Origin: Moringa oleifera
Taxonomy: Eukaryota; Streptophyta; Magnoliopsida; Brassicales; Moringaceae
Assembly (NCBI GenBank): GCA_021397835.1
Contig: JAJFZO010000407.1
Span: forward strand, 1,860,001-1,924,000
Direction of reading: 5' to 3'
DNA: 64,000 nt
This document shows, piece by piece, positions 25,601-40,243 of this stretch. Position numbers and translations under genes: made by a program. The notes under the pieces were generated by a model. That model was not told where the DNA came from. It was given only the letters and a program-made list of their open reading frames with translations, and ran no database searches. Numbering within the stretch: position 1 is the first letter of the stretch; the number at the start of each line of letters is the position of its first letter.

Positions 25601-28600
25601 TATATATTTAAATAAGTTAGATATTGACTTAATCATTAGAGAATCTTACGAAAAAATTTTTAAATTAATTTTTTATATTCTTTTAAAATATATATTTATT
25701 TTTTCACTTTTGTGTTCAATTTTTTTTAACAATGACATGAAAAAATAAAAAATTATTTAAAAATTTTCTTTTGAAATACTTCATCATTTGGAGAAGTTCT
25801 TCGAGTTTCTCTTCTGAGAAAGCCTTCTTTCTTCTTTACAAGCACATATAGTTCGGCCCAAAAAATAGTTTCGCGATTTTGATCGATAGGTCAAGCCCAA
25901 AAATATGATAATATCATCAATAAGTTGAACACACACACACATATATATATGTATAAAATTTTTAAAAAATTAATTCATATAGTTAATTCGACTGCTTAAA
26001 CTTAAGGTTGTCTATCATTAGCTAAGTTCATATTCACACGAGATGCATCACTAGTAAGTAATTGTATATATTTCAATAATACACTCGTGTCGCATCATTA
26101 AAGTTTTGTTATTATGGTGAAATTTTTAAATTTAAATTTAAATTTTATAAATTAGGTAGGTTTTTTGAATAAAAATATTATATAAATAATTTAAATTTGA
26201 AATTAAAAATTAAAAATGTAACAATCTCACTCGCAAGATATAGAAGCGAGTTGGTGCGAGATTCATTATAATTCCTAATTTCTTTCCTTTAAAGTTGGTT
26301 TGCTTTTCCAGTATGTCATCTTCATGTAAATCAATACCGTTTAAACTGTTTACCACATTTGATAGAATTCATTGAAATATTATATCTAATATTTGTTCAG
26401 ACAAAAAAAATTGAAAAATTAATTTTTTTTTTAATTTTTCATAACACATCTAAACATTGACTTAGGTTACAATAAACTGAAATTGCTTCAAAAGTTCAAG
26501 AAAAGCAATTGAAAATTTTATTATTAATAGATAAGTCAACAAGCAATTCTATATAATAAAGTAAGGCTAAAACCTAGTACGTTAAGTTTCAAAAGGCATG
26601 AACCTCATTATAAATATAGCTCCGACACATTAGGATAGAAATAATTGCATGAAAGGTACTAAATTACTTAATTATTGTAATAATAAAAAATAAATAACTT
26701 TTTTTTGAAAGATTACTCAAAAGTTCGCATCATAGACATATTAAGATTTATAGAAATAGACGTTAATATGACTAAAACAGGCACCTTTCAAGTAAACTAA
26801 AAAATATATCATTTTACTTATTATTACTTTACCAAAATATATGCTAACTTCATCGTTAAAAGTACTTTAATTAATTGATAACATCACAGGTCTCAACTCT
26901 TCAAAGTTTATCATTAGTTTACGTCATTTTCGTTCTTTAACATATTCATTCAATTTTTATTTAAAAGTATCATCTCATGGAACATCTTATTATATTTTTA
27001 AATTTTAAAAACTTATATTTTAAACTTATAATTTTAATTAAAATAAATATAAAATTAATATCGAAAAGTGATCCTATCTTGTTAGATATAAAAATAGTCT
27101 AATATGAGGCAAAATGTGCTCCACAAACTTAGTCTAGTAAGAGAGAGTTAATCATGTTTTGTTATACAACTGCTTAAAACCAATATTTTAATTTTTTTTT
27201 AATTTTTAAATAATTATATATTTAATTAAGATCATTAACCAATTTTATGCATTAAAATAATATAAAATAATTTAATAGATTTTACAAAACACCTACCTTA
27301 CTTTATGATTATGACATTAGATATTTATCATATATTTTAGGTTTAGGGTAGAGCTTAACTTTAAATGATTTCAACATTTAAAAGTTGTCAGCCATGTCAT
27401 CCTAGTTTGAGCTACGTTGATCAAAAGTTTCTATGAAGGCAAATAAAAAACTTTATCCAAAGAGATGATTAATTAAAATTATTTATATTTTTAATTTTTT
27501 TTAAAAAAATACAAATCAACAATTATTTATTTATCTACTGTTAAATATGATACAACATTTTCTCTTTTTTTTTTTGAAACATAAAACCCAAAAGCTATAA
27601 AGGGCCAAAAGAACTCCACATAAAATACTAAACCTAAGAAAGAACTTATAAGTCCACGACTTCAAAATAATAAAGCATTTAATAGGTATGAATGGCTAAG
27701 AAAAAGTTTCTATAATATATTACATGACATTATCATCCTATCGTCTTTACATAGGAGAAAAAAAGATTACAAAAAAAAAAAAAAAACAATGATAAAAAGT
27801 CATTGAAAGTGGATAATAGATTGTATCGACTTCATTCAGCCCAAAGATGTAAAAGTCGAAATCAATTCAGTAGAATTTATTAAAATTTTAATTTGAATAG
27901 TAGATTGAATTGAGCTCATCGATTTAAAATGTATTATTCATGATTATATTCATAAGATTGATGAATAAAATTACGTATGAGTCAATTTTATAAGTTTTTC
28001 TATTTAATTTTAAATAAGTTAATTTAATAAATTTTAAATAAATTATATAAAAATAAATTTAATAAATTTTATGTAGATTAATTTAGTAAATAATATAAAT
28101 AAAAATTAGATCTTGTTATACAAACATAATATATTTTTATATATAATATTAAAAATAAAAAATAATATGTATTTTCATCCAATTGTAAAATATATTTGAG
28201 CATACAAGGTAAATAATATCAATACGTACTTAAGACGATGTAAATATCTTTTTATCAAAAAAAAAATAAAGTAAATGAAGTTATATTCACTTTTACAAAA
28301 TAAACTAACTTGTATACAAAAATAGATATATATATCAAAAAATAAAAAATATAATTTAGATAATATCTTATTTTGCGAATATGATAGAAAAATAAAATTT
28401 AATAAACTCTTAAGAAATTTAGTTATATATTTTTTTTTCTATTTTACTCAATTTTTAAGATGAATGTTGTCAAAAATATTTTTTAAAATAGCAAAAAAAA
28501 AATCGTCTCGATCCAACTATAGAAAACAAAATTATTGCCTAGTGAAATTACAAAACTTCAAAACAACCATATCATTGCATATTTTGATTTATAACTTTTA

Positions 28601-29835
28601 TATTAATGAAATTATTATATAAAATATAAGTTTAAATTTAAATGAATCAAACATACTCGATCAATCAATATGATTTTTTAATTTAGTTCGTTAATTCTCA
28701 CGATCGACTCGTCAATTAGGATTCATCAATGACCTTTATTCAAAATGTAAAGATCCAAAATCAAATATTTATATATACGAATAAATTTAATATGATCTAA
28801 TTATTAATGGGCCGTGGTAAAACTCGTCTAATGCACGAATGGATCTATTTGTGGCCTGGGAACTCTATCACCTTTCAAGTCATAGGGGATGAATAAACAT
28901 AAATACAATAATTAAGAGAAAAATAAACCCAAACTTAGTTTGACCAATCAAGCAAAATTCTGGGAAGATAAAAAAAAAAAAAAACAACTAAAAAATCATT
29001 TTGGATGAAATAATCACAAGTAGAACAACAAAGAGAAAACAACTCCATTATATAAAATTTGTTTTAGCAATCAAATAAAACACGATTAAAAAAAAGAAAG
29101 CAGCAGTTGAATGTTATTTGAGATTGAATAAATATAAATAAAATTTATATTATTTTTATTAAAAATTATGATTTAAAAAAAAATTAATTATGTAAAAAAA
29201 TATGTATCCTACTTACGATTTCAAATCAAAACTTAAACAAAATTATATTTATTTCACACATATATTTTCGTTAGCTTTTTTACGTAAATTTTTGTTTATA
29301 ATTTTATTAATATCAATAATTTTAAATACAAACGTAATGTGTATGTAAATTTTGTTTATGTAATTATCATAATATTTTTTAAAAATATTATCAAAATAAA
29401 TAAAATATTTTTTAAATTTATTTATTTTAATAATTTTTTTAAAAAATATTTAAATAATTATACAAATAAAAGTTAAATGTATACCATATGTGTGCACGAA
29501 AAAAAAAATATATTAAAAATTTTTAAAAATATAAATTTCAAATAGATATAGATTTTTTTTTTTTTTTACGAATCTTAATGGGAGATGTAAGCAAAATACA
29601 TATTCTCTTGTTGATGTAATAAAAATATTTAAATTGAATATTATTTTTAATTTTTTTAAAGAGATTATTTAAATAAAATTCCTGCATAATAAAATTTAAT
29701 TTGAAATTTATCATAAATATAAACAAATATTCAAGATATTATTGTTTTAAAAATTTAATAATTTTAATTTTAATTTTAATTTTAAAAAACTTTAAATGTT
29801 TTGATAGAATAATTTTTTAATAGAATAATTTTTTG

Positions 29836-29870
<35 letters not shown>

Positions 29871-31560
29871 CTGAACTTAACATGATTTTAAATTCAAATT
29901 CTGTACTTTAATTTTTTTTGATTTTATTTGAAAATATCAATTTAATCTAAATTGAATTTTGATTCAAATTAAATATAAAAATTAAAAGTATTTTTCATAA
30001 TTAAAATATTTAAATAATAATTAAAATGAATTTTATACTCTATTTTAAAATAATAGTTCATATTTAAATAATTGTACACTCATAAGTTATTTTCATGATT
30101 TTTTAAATAGTTTAAATATTTTTTTACATTTTTGTAAATTTTAAATCAAAATTTATAGTGTAAGATCTCTACTTAAATATTTTTAATTTTTTAATAAAAT
30201 CTTAATTAAATCAAATTTTAATTTTAATTTTAATTTTAAAATAAAAATAGGTATAATTTATTGTTTTCCCACATTTATCTAAAATACTTTCAGTATTTAA
30301 AAAAATTAAGAATTTTCTTTTGTGTAGTTTAAATATTTATTTACATCTACTAAAATTAGTCATATATTAAATCATCTTTTTTTAAAAAATAAAAATAATG
30401 AAAAACTGAAATTTAATTAATATTTTGTGTATAAAATTAATTCAAATATAAATAATATAAAATCTATTTTAATATTTATCAAAAAAACTACTTATTTAAA
30501 ACTAAATTCCACTAACAAAGTAAATTACAAGCAAAATGAAAAATCAACGGAAAGAATCGAAGTATAAGAGAAATTGATACTTGATGGAAATAAAATTAGT
30601 TAATTCATTTTCAATAGTGACTATCACAATCTAACACTTTCCAAGGTTTTTGTATAAACAAAATGACATTAAATAGGACCAAGTAGACAACACATAAACC
30701 AAGCAGCCGGTGTTTGTCTATTTTCAATAACAACAAGAAGAAGAAACCGAGACCATTAAGAATGGCGTTTATTGAGGTCAGTTGAGGAGTACACCATCAT
30801 CCACCGATTTCAATGCCACCGACCATCCACCCCTCTCTCGTGACATCAACCGAGTAAATAAATTAAATAGAGAAATTATATTTTAATAAATATTTATGAT
30901 AATAAATTAAAAAAGTGAAAATGGAAGTTACTGAAATGGGTAAAGTGTACGGTCGAAAATGATGCAGAGATTCTTCACGGGCCCATCCTTCTAGGGAACA
31001 GAGCACCTCACAGCATACTTTTCCATTCATGTGGTGGCCCACTCACGTGACCGCGTCAGTCACTTACTGTGGTGGGGCTGCCTTTTTACATGAGTAGACC
31101 GTAAACATTGCTTTTGGACAGAGTAAAATAAATATTTAATTAAAACAAAAATAATGTTTTCCAATCATTATTGATATATTTGAAAAATATTTTATAAGAT
31201 AAAAATTTTATCAAAAATTATATTATAAAGCATGGATAGGCCAAAAGCGTGGTATAAGGAGGCTAGGCAATGACAATTCTTCTCGAGTGCAGGCAATGCT
31301 GCGTGGAACTATCACAGATAATTCAAGCCTCTCATTATTGGAGTAGGACCAGTTCGCTTCTCTGTGTTTTGCAGGCTGAAGAGGCAGAAAAGAGAGTGGA
31401 TGATATATACGATAAAGAGACAAAGAGGGTGGGAAGAGGACCACAACCACACTCATTTTGTCCTTCTCTTTGACTAGTTGCGGAACACTATGTCCTAATC
31501 CACCAACTTTTCTTACCTAACCCGGCAAACCACGAATACCCACAAAAACAAAAAGTCTCT
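22661..31560. other. AT-rich intergenic DNA
   Basis: Nearly 9 kb with no coding region or RNA gene I can support. It holds TA microsatellites (about 25290-25310 and 29838-29866) and many poly-A/T tracts. Small islands of ordinary composition occur near 23930-24060, 30940-31110 and 31240-31560. They show no recognisable protein. The island near 31020-31080 contains a CACGTGA G-box-like motif and might be a promoter relic. Confidence 0.5.
29838..29866. repeat. (TA)n microsatellite
   Basis: An uninterrupted run of about 14 TA units inside AT-rich intergenic DNA. A similar, longer run is at 61981-62014. Confidence 0.85.
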
Positions 31561-32092
31561 CAATTGGGGTAGCTTGGATTTCAGTTAAGCTGCTTGATTT
31601 CATTAATCACCTTCCAAAATGTTAGAACAAATGATCAAGATTTCTTCTTCCCATCTTTCATGATGCCAACTGTCACCAACAAAGTGAATATTAAGCTAAG
31701 CTACCCAAGCCAAGTGGAGGACATGGAAACAGCTGGGCCGTAAAAATTTGGACTGCATTAAGCCCACGTACTGATACCCAACAACGGACAGGAATACCAA
31801 TGACTGGGAAGAGAATTTCCAGGATGCAAAGAGGTAGGGAACTTCCTTGGCAACACAAGTGAGATTTGGAGATAATGGAGCACAATTCAGACATTCTCTG
31901 TTGCATCCCAGTGACTGCCTAAATTACAAAACTGGTAACAATGGATCCTAGAAAGTTTGATTCCTTTAAAAAGGATTGATGAAAATGTTTTTCTACTTGA
32001 CACGGTGACAGAAATATCAGGGCAAAGTATATATTTAGCGTACAAACAAGAAGCACCAGGCTCTCCAAACCAAGGAATGGGGAATCTGGTTG
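31561..32092 (-). other. 3' flank / probable 3' UTR of FK
   Basis: Sequence of ordinary base composition directly after the FK stop. No coding segment is recognised. It probably holds the 3' UTR; the polyadenylation site cannot be placed with confidence. Confidence 0.35.
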
Positions 32093-35000
32093 CTAGTAAA
32101 CATATGGTAGTATTCTCCATGGGACAAGTCTCCGATATTCCCTCCACACATCTCTGTACTTCTCCGCACAGCGAGCTTCGTCTCTTCTTTCTCGCCATAT
32201 TAGGAGAATAAGCAGGTAGATTGGGTAGAAGTAAGGAACTGGGGAACTGCAAAGAAAGTGAATTCTCAAATGCAACTTTTTCGTTTGTAACGTGCATAGT
32301 GTGATCAAGTATGGTAAAAAAAAATTGGAAGCTACCTTATCCCACAGGGTAAACTGAAGGACAGTGCCAGCAACAAGTCACCAAGGTAATTACAGTGCCT
32401 TGCGATTCCCCTTCAACACAAAGATAACAATGTCAAACAGTAGCCTTTCAAATAAGGACTAAGCAAGAAGATGACTGTTCAATCTCAAGCAGTAAATCAG
32501 ACACTATGCCATACATCTAGAGACAATCAGACACCTTTTGGTCCTGATTAACCCACACATCTTCAAACAGAAATTCAACAAAATTACAATTATTTCATAG
32601 AGTAGAGTGGGAAAAGACTTGGAGTATTTCCCCATGCTTACACCCACTTCCTGTCTGGAAAAGATGGAGAGCTTCTCCGCATCTGGTGAGTTTGCACACA
32701 GTGAACTTCTGAAGCCGCTGGGCCACTTCACTTGGTTGATATCTGATAAGTGACAATTAAGCCACTAACCAAAGTTACGTGGCACAGCACTGAGCCATGG
32801 GCCACTTCATCACAATGAGAATTACGGTGGCAGCCAATGAAGTAAAGAACATGATCCTGCTAACAGATAATGATCAAAAGCTGGTTCATACCAAGGCAAT
32901 CTGGGCAATTCTCTGACCAAGCGATATCAGAGGCCAGCAAAAAGGTTGGCTCATCAATGTTGACAATTGAACATAGGCGGAGAAACCATATACAGATTAT
33001 GCTCATTTACAAAACAGTAATCTCAGCACAACTAATTCTCTTTATTCTCATTTGTCTCATTTCTGAAGTCAATCTAGGAATTCAGACACACATCAAGCAA
33101 AATTGTAAATATACCCTTGGATAGGATAATACTAACAAATATTTTGCTGACAAGGTAAACAAAGAAGTAAGAGATAATCTGATAAGAGTAGAAATCTTAC
33201 CAATAACCAGAAGCAAGCAACTTGCCCCCAACAACTTTTGGAGGCCTACCCCATATAAATGCTTTTGGATTTCTTTTGAACACATGCTTTTGTTTGTTAG
33301 CTCCTCTAAATACCATATATCTGCCCCAGTTTATCATCAAACATTTTATTTCAGAACATGATCCAAAAAAGGCCAGTTGAAGCAGCCAAGTAGCAGTTAT
33401 AGATCGATAGGAATTTACCCAATCATAAATACAAAGCAATTTGCTGTTAATGCTGCTTTCGTTAGACCCACCCTGTTGCTCAAAAGCCACCAACCCTACA
33501 ACAAAGGCAAAGATGATAATAACGAATTATCAACACTAGATGATCATGGTAATTACAGGAGCATCTGGTAAAATTCCACCCAGCATTTCACAAAGCTGGC
33601 AGTATTCCGCATGTTTGAAGACACTGGACTTCATGTACCAACGCCCTTTCATGACAATCCACATATGAATATTACTGAATCTGCAGGGCCCTTTCTTTAT
33701 GCATGCAAGAAAGTTAGGGGTGATACAGCTTCAGATTTATGACATGGTAAAGTACCCACCATGTTCCATTAGTTTTTCTGAAGATGACAACGCACACAAA
33801 TTTCTTTTCCTCTAAACATGTTGTACCTGAACTCCAAAACGAGCTTGTTTAGCCAGCTTTAGGAGTAATCTTGTATCTACTGGTTTAGGTATGCTCTCGT
33901 TTAGTTAAAGAATTAAAACATAAAACAAGTAAACAAAAATTAATACATATTACATTTATTTCATCTATATTTTAGTTTCCAGTTAGATACCTGGATACTA
34001 AAAGTGAAAGGAATCCACACTAGATCTCCAAATACCAACATGAAGCCCAACCTCTCAGCGATTATGTCCCATCTGCAAAACGTGACCAGATACAAATGAA
34101 TCAGATGTATAAATCACATTATGTAAATAAAGCTAATCAGATTAAAATCTCTGCAATGGTTCTGTTAAAAGTTGAGGAATGAGAGACGAATGAGAGAAAC
34201 AAGCGATATTCAATATTAAGATATCAGAAAAAGAAAAACGGAGGGACTTGCAATATCCAAGGACAGACACCAAACACCCCCAACCCACCCCCCCCCCCCA
34301 AAAAAAAAAAAAAAAAAAAAAAAAAGAGCAACTGTGTCAGAATCAGAGATGGAGCAAGTGAACCACAAGATTCAGAAAATGTGCTGGACACACCAGATAC
34401 AGGAAATTCTAGGTCCCAGCACAAAATATAAACCAACAAGCACCCAGTAATCAAACCAATAAGCCAACAATTTACTTGCTTAAGCTTACTGTAGCTAGGA
34501 TATCATGGTTAAATTCAGCTAAAGTAGCTTGCTCGCAGCTTGGTTTAGGTGACCTGAACAAGTAAATCCTGCCTGTTCCCATTAAATTAGTTTTCTTTTT
34601 CAAAAGTTTATGTCAGCATCATTTGATATCACTCTCTGGATTTGTCAGCAATGCTCCCCCTTCTCCTGTCCACTCAAAAGATTGATTGCAGAATTATGTG
34701 GTAGTATCAAAAAGCCTACAGAGCCTGTGGAAACTTGTTCTCAGTTGAAAAACTAAAAGTACCTCATATAACCAGACAAGTGTTGTAACATTTGCAGTAG
34801 TTTTACAAAATGTTTTCAGTTCTCTTCTCCATTTTCATTATTCACTTCTCTTTTTGTTCAAGGATATTTGGTAGCAAGGTGTTTTATAGAAAACATATTT
34901 TTTCCATTTAATAAGAAACCGGGTTTTCTAAATCCCGAAAAGTAGAAAACACAGAGTCAGAGATAGAAAATCAGGAAAGCTTCAACAAAAAAAAAAAAAA

Positions 35001-37351
35001 AAGGAAAAAAAAGAGAAAAAAAATGCGCATGAACAGGTTGCAAAACATTGTTTCTGGAAACAAGAAGTACAAATTGTAAATCCAAACACATATCTCTTCT
35101 TCCTCTTCCCTTTTTTTTTTTAAAAAAAAAAAAGAAATATATACCAGAAAACACTAGTTCTTTGCAACTGAATGCATGCTAAATTTTTTCACTCAGAAAA
35201 CTTCTAATTCAAAGTCCACCCTAAGTATAGGAGGGATTTCTTCAAATGGATGTGTTGCAAGTGTATACTAATTAATGTGACTTGATTTCTATGTTTACTT
35301 ATACAACTTTCATCATTTTTAATGACAGAGCTTTTCCTTTATCCTAAGATGCTTACACATTTTCTCATCTTCAAAGGATAATTTAGGGCTGAGACTTTTC
35401 ACACAAACGTGAATGAAGCTGACACAGTTGGCTTTAACTTACCCTAAACCATGGAATCCTAATAATAATATTAAGTATAACTTTTCATGTAACGAAGAAT
35501 ATAATACATTGTCAAACATGTAGCAACTATAGGTTCGAACTTTGTGATCATTGGAGGAACACACATCTTTTCCTTAAAAAGTAATACATAAAATTTGCAA
35601 ACAGTAATCAAATGGTCCAAGTTTTAGCTTGTGTTAACATTTGCATTGAGAACATAGGCTAAGATGCTTAGGCAAAGCTAACAGAATCCAAACATCAGAA
35701 AGAGCCTGGGCAAGCCTTATCCAGGCTTAACGATCTCTAAAGCTTTTTGCTCACAATGTAATTTTTCTTTCTTATTTTGCTTTTTCTTTGATTCTATGTT
35801 AATACACCCTCATGATTTGCTTCTTGATTAGCAAAGCAATTCTGCCAATTTCACGCTGTAATGTCAATAGGTCCTTGCACTAAGGCCAGCCAACAGTTAA
35901 GAGTACAGGCACAGAAACCTAGTCAACAATGGCATAAAATTATGAAATCATATGTACCATAATATGACCATATGATGAAGAAAAAAACGAGCATTATATG
36001 AGAAGCTATAGTAAACAAGTTGGATTGCTAATCAAGAAGAGATGGATAGCATACTTACGTAGAGGTCATATATTCCTCATAAACAAAGTAGTCCAGGATG
36101 TAGAGCTGGAAAGAAATATAGGCAGACAACTGATTCAGCAATTGCATGTGATGTCAACATCAAAAAAGGGAAAGGTACTGATCAGCAACATCAGATTACC
36201 GCACAAAATATCTGGTAGAGAATCATTGATTGGTTTAAGGCACCATCTTGAACACTTCTGGCTAGAACTGATAGGTTAATAAGCAGCCATCCCATCATTC
36301 CAGCTCTAACAAAGAAAAACCTAGAAAATTCCATAATGATCAGGAGTATGCATTCACTATGACCGTCCTTTTTACCTTGTAATTTGAAGTTGAAAATCAT
36401 CAATCAAGCATTTTCAAAAGATTGCCACCACATTATTACTCATATGTACAAGGTATACTATCAGATTCTTATTAATAAGCGAAAGGAAAAACATGCTGAA
36501 AAAACAAAAGACTGTACTACATGCTTGATCTCCAGAAAAGAAAGGTGCATCAACTTACTTGAGGTCGATGCCCATAAAATGAGGATTCAGCTGTATCCCA
36601 AACCACCTACAAAGGCATGGGGATAAGGAGCCATTTATAAACAGGAAGCAAGCAACAGAAAAATCAAATCTCCTATTTTCAAGGCCACATGAAATAGCTA
36701 TTCAAGAATATAAATTATAGATTTAGCTAAGAAAGATTTGAGGAGTACTTCAACAGATAGCAAAGCTCTAAAAGTTAATTCCTTATGCTGCTGAGATTAA
36801 CAGCTACTCTTATCGTGATAGTTAATGGTAGAAGTTGTTACAACATGGAAAATATTTATACAAATTATTTCATCAGTGTCATTTCCCACAAAAATTAAGA
36901 TCTTAGTTTGGTAGTTTACTAGCTGGACATCACTTGAATTTTTAGGATATAAGTAAAAGTACCAGTCATGAATCAGGTTTCCTGTGACATGAGGCTTCAG
37001 GGAGGAACTCTGATTGGAGGACTTGCAACCAGCAACATAGAGCATCAATGTTGCCTGACATAGGAGGAAAGAGACAAAGAGAGAATGACAAGAATCTTAA
37101 AGAGAAATAACTATAATGAAATCAACAGTACATCAGAGCAAAGCTAAAACCAAGCAATCAGAAATTGATCAATTGAGTGGAACACAGAGCAGATTGAGAA
37201 CTTAAATTGCTTTGAGAAGAGAAAAAATAGATAAAAAGTACTCAATCTTAATAATGAACGGTGAAGAGTACCACAATTAGGAAAAAAAACGCAATTATCT
37301 ATTGTGCAGTATATGAGCATCTAATAAGGGGGAAAAAATTTTTTTTTTTTT

Positions 37352-37382
<31 letters not shown>

Positions 37383-38563
37383 GGGGTGTGGAGGAGGAGT
37401 TCTCCTTTCAATTGTAGAATGGCACTGCAAAGTGTATAACCTAGGATTCAGAAAATGTCAACATGTTTTGAATCTAGGTTTTGAGGGGCTGTCCACGGGA
37501 AAGTTGCCCACATGCATGACAATGCACTCAGGAGGATGATTTGTGATGTTAATACTTTAATTGCTACAATTAAAAGCAGACTACTAGTGGTTGAAGTTCC
37601 TTGAGGCAAAATTCACTTCACTTACCAGAACACCGAACAAAGTAGTTGCTGAAAGCAGCTCCAGTCCTCTATCTGCTATTACCTGTAAATATTGTCATGC
37701 TACTGGCACATGCATAGGTAAATCCAGATGCAGCACAAATCATCTTATGATATTAAATACTGTGCTGTTTATGGTGATCTGACAAAAGCTGAAGAACTTC
37801 CCAGCATATATCCCAGGTTAACATTAACATTTCAAAGATAGCACCAGGCTTTCCATTTTGTGCTTCTCAACTGAACTAAGCCTTAATTTCAAGACAGTAG
37901 AAGTTTATGTGAATCACTTTCGAACATTCCGTGTATCATAAACAATGCTCATGAAACTGATTGTGGCTAAATGCATATAGATGTATGACAAAGTACTCTC
38001 ATCTAATGCAAACTTATTAGACTCATATGATTAAAATTAATAATAACATACCGTGGGCGATATGGAATCCATCTTAGCACCAATCCCCAGAAGTGCAACC
38101 AGTAATGAAAGTGAAAGCAATCCTATCAATGACAGAGGTTAACGAACTGAGCTTATGATCCAGATACCAATTTAAAGATAGCTAGTTAAACAGGATATCA
38201 CGCTTATAGATGTATACATCGAAATAAAAACAAACCATTGCAGCGATAATGAAGTCGAGTGCCGTCAGTTAAGATGACCCCAGGAACAACTTTGCCAGGT
38301 AGAATAGATCCAACAATAGCCAAGTAAGCAAAATATACGGCTAATATAGCAACCTAATGAACCAGTAGAAGAGTGGAATCAGATTTCAATTACTACAATA
38401 TAAAATAAATCAACTGACACAATAATGAACTAAACAAAAATTGAAGCAGATTATTAAGAAGTTTATATAAAATTCTAACAGATGGGTCTGACTGAGTGAG
38501 CCGAAGAGCACTCACAGAGTTCCATGTGGGAATTAGGGCGTCAAGAATAAAATCCAGATCCAT
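32093..38563 (-). CDS. FK: Sterol C-14 reductase (FACKEL)
   Basis: Delta-14 sterol reductase, an ER multispan membrane enzyme that reduces the C14-C15 double bond after sterol C-14 demethylation; in Arabidopsis it is FACKEL, needed for embryo patterning. Thirteen exons: 38563-38516, 38353-38236, 38122-38052, 37682-37626, 37054-36963, 36606-36559, 36320-36200, 36105-36059, 34072-33991, 33495-33419, 33320-33201, 32410-32336, 32246-32093. All have GT-AG borders and join in frame to 369 aa, the length I remember for Arabidopsis FK. Diagnostic stretches: [85 protein letters not shown] and the C-terminus [11 protein letters not shown]. The N-terminal hydrophobic helices ([27 protein letters not shown]) are visible. 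Intron 8 is about 2 kb. The gene is intact. Confidence 0.96.
34288..34325. repeat. Poly(C)-poly(A) homopolymer junction in FK intron 8
   Basis: Twelve C followed by about 26 A on the plus strand, preceded by C-rich text (caaacacccccaacccac). Confidence 0.85.
37339..37386. repeat. Poly(T)-poly(G) homopolymer junction in FK intron 4
   Basis: About 23 T followed by about 25 G on the plus strand. The G run could form quadruplexes and is a site where sequencing errors are likely. Confidence 0.85.
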
Positions 38564-39872
38564 TCTAGCTTCCTGTAAGTCCCTATGCAGATACGATATG
38601 CTCTCGTTGGAGATGCAGTAACAGAGCAGTCTACCTCTCTGCTCTGCTGGCTTGCTCAGTGTTCTCTCCCTGGGACAGTGGCAGTGCTTTGGTCTCCCAA
38701 TTTTAAAATAGATGACTCTGCTTAGTGCGCGCTTGGTTTAGTCCGGTACCAGTGCGCCATTTCTGAAAATTACAGTTTGAGCATTGTCATTGGCCTGAAA
38801 CAACAATACCCAATAATCTGCACATAAAATTAGAAAAATTTCTGTTTTAGTAAACTCACTTTCTGTAACTGAAAATGACACTGAAGAACACCTTCCAATA
38901 GGGTGATGACTTTCCAGTTCGTTTCGGTTTGAACTCTAATCTGGAGTCGGAAGTGATTTTGATTGATCATGATAACGCATGAATTCAAAAAAATAAAAAT
39001 AAAATTAAAAAATAAATAAAATTATTTTTTATTATAAAATTTTTTTAAAAATATTTATTTATTGAAAGAAAAACTTAATTGGAGTGCGAAAAGTAAATCC
39101 ACCTTCAGCAACAGAAGAAACGGGAAAGAGATTTTTTTTAAAAACAAATATGAAAAATTAAAGTTAAGATTATTCAATTACTAATATATTTATGTATTAA
39201 ATAGTATTCAAAGTATAATAATTTGATGAGTCATTAAATAATATTTAATAAATTTTGATCCAATTTGATTATTTTTAACATTTAATAGAATTGATTTATT
39301 AATAAATTAAATTAAAAAAATAACTTGGATTGAATAAAAAAACCATAAACAGAATCAACTCAAAAATCAACAATTTGATTCAATTTGGTTGGGTTAATCA
39401 GATTTTTACTCACCTTTACCTTCTAATATAATCCACTATCTTGGACTTCTTTTTCCTTTTACAATATTTGCCTTGCTTTTTTAATAAAAACATAATTTCA
39501 TTAACCAATATAAGACTTACCTTGTTTTATTTGATAATATAATTTAGTTTTTTTAAAAATAAACAGATGTAAAACGATCAAATTTCACCTAAAAAATAAA
39601 TAAAAAAACTTGTAATTTTTTAAATTAATATTATTTTTAAAAATTAAACATCAATTAATAATCAAGTTTTTACTAAATAAATTTGATTATTTTTCATCAA
39701 TCAAAATATATTTGAAGATATTTTCAAATTTAAAATAAAAATTAAAACAAAAATACTTTTAAATTTTTTGAATAATATGTACTCAAAAAATAAATTTAAA
39801 TATATCCTCATAAATATAAATAATTATCCAAAGTGTACAAAAAAGTCTTGGACATTTCTGACCCTTATAAGA
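38564..39872. other. Intergenic region between divergent FK and HD2 genes
   Basis: 38564-38760 is probably FK leader and promoter, with ordinary composition. From about 38980 to 39840 the DNA is AT-rich with no coding segment recognised. Confidence 0.5.
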
Positions 39873-39874
39873 CG

Positions 39875-39938
39875 GGCCTGGAGCTATCCAACAACATCTG
39901 GGTCTAGATATTAGGCCTGGAGCTATCCAACAACATCT
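39875..39938. repeat. 25-bp direct repeat, 39-bp period
   Basis: The 25 bases at 39875-39899 (starting ggcctggagctatcc) recur exactly at 39914-39938. They sit about 200 bp upstream of the predicted HD2 TATA box. Confidence 0.9.
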
Positions 39939-40123
39939 TTGTTGGAAGCCCGGACAAGAAGACTTGGCTCAAGGCCCATAGCGAGACATTTTTCTATTTT
40001 TATTTTTAAAATTTTTGTTTTACCAAAACGAATCGAATTAATTAAGCGATACAGCTGGATGGCGCCAAATACGTCTCCAATGTCACGCGGAGCACCGAAT
40101 CGTCGCCCCTCAAACCCATCTAA

Positions 40124-40133
40124 CATATAAACC
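40124..40133 (+). promoter_or_regulatory. Probable TATA box of HD2 gene
   Basis: The sequence catataaacc lies about 115 bp before the ATG, in a stretch of ordinary composition. A telo-box (aaaccctag, 40202-40210) follows in the probable leader; such boxes are common in genes tied to ribosome and nucleolus function. Confidence 0.45.
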
Positions 40134-40243
40134 CGCATCTAATCGAAACCGAGCCTTACGATGGTTCAGTCTCACTCGCTAGGAAATTCGTTACTGTGAA
40201 TAAACCCTAGCTATCTGGTCTACTGTTTCATCGGGGTAGTACA

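Noticed and set aside
37261..37539. Open frame through the poly(T)-poly(G) tract
   Set aside because: Created by the homopolymers; it lies within FK intron 4 on the opposite strand.
39340..39425. Sequence ending tttttactcaccttta, similar to a hAT-type terminus
   Set aside because: No matching opposite end or target-site duplication was found.
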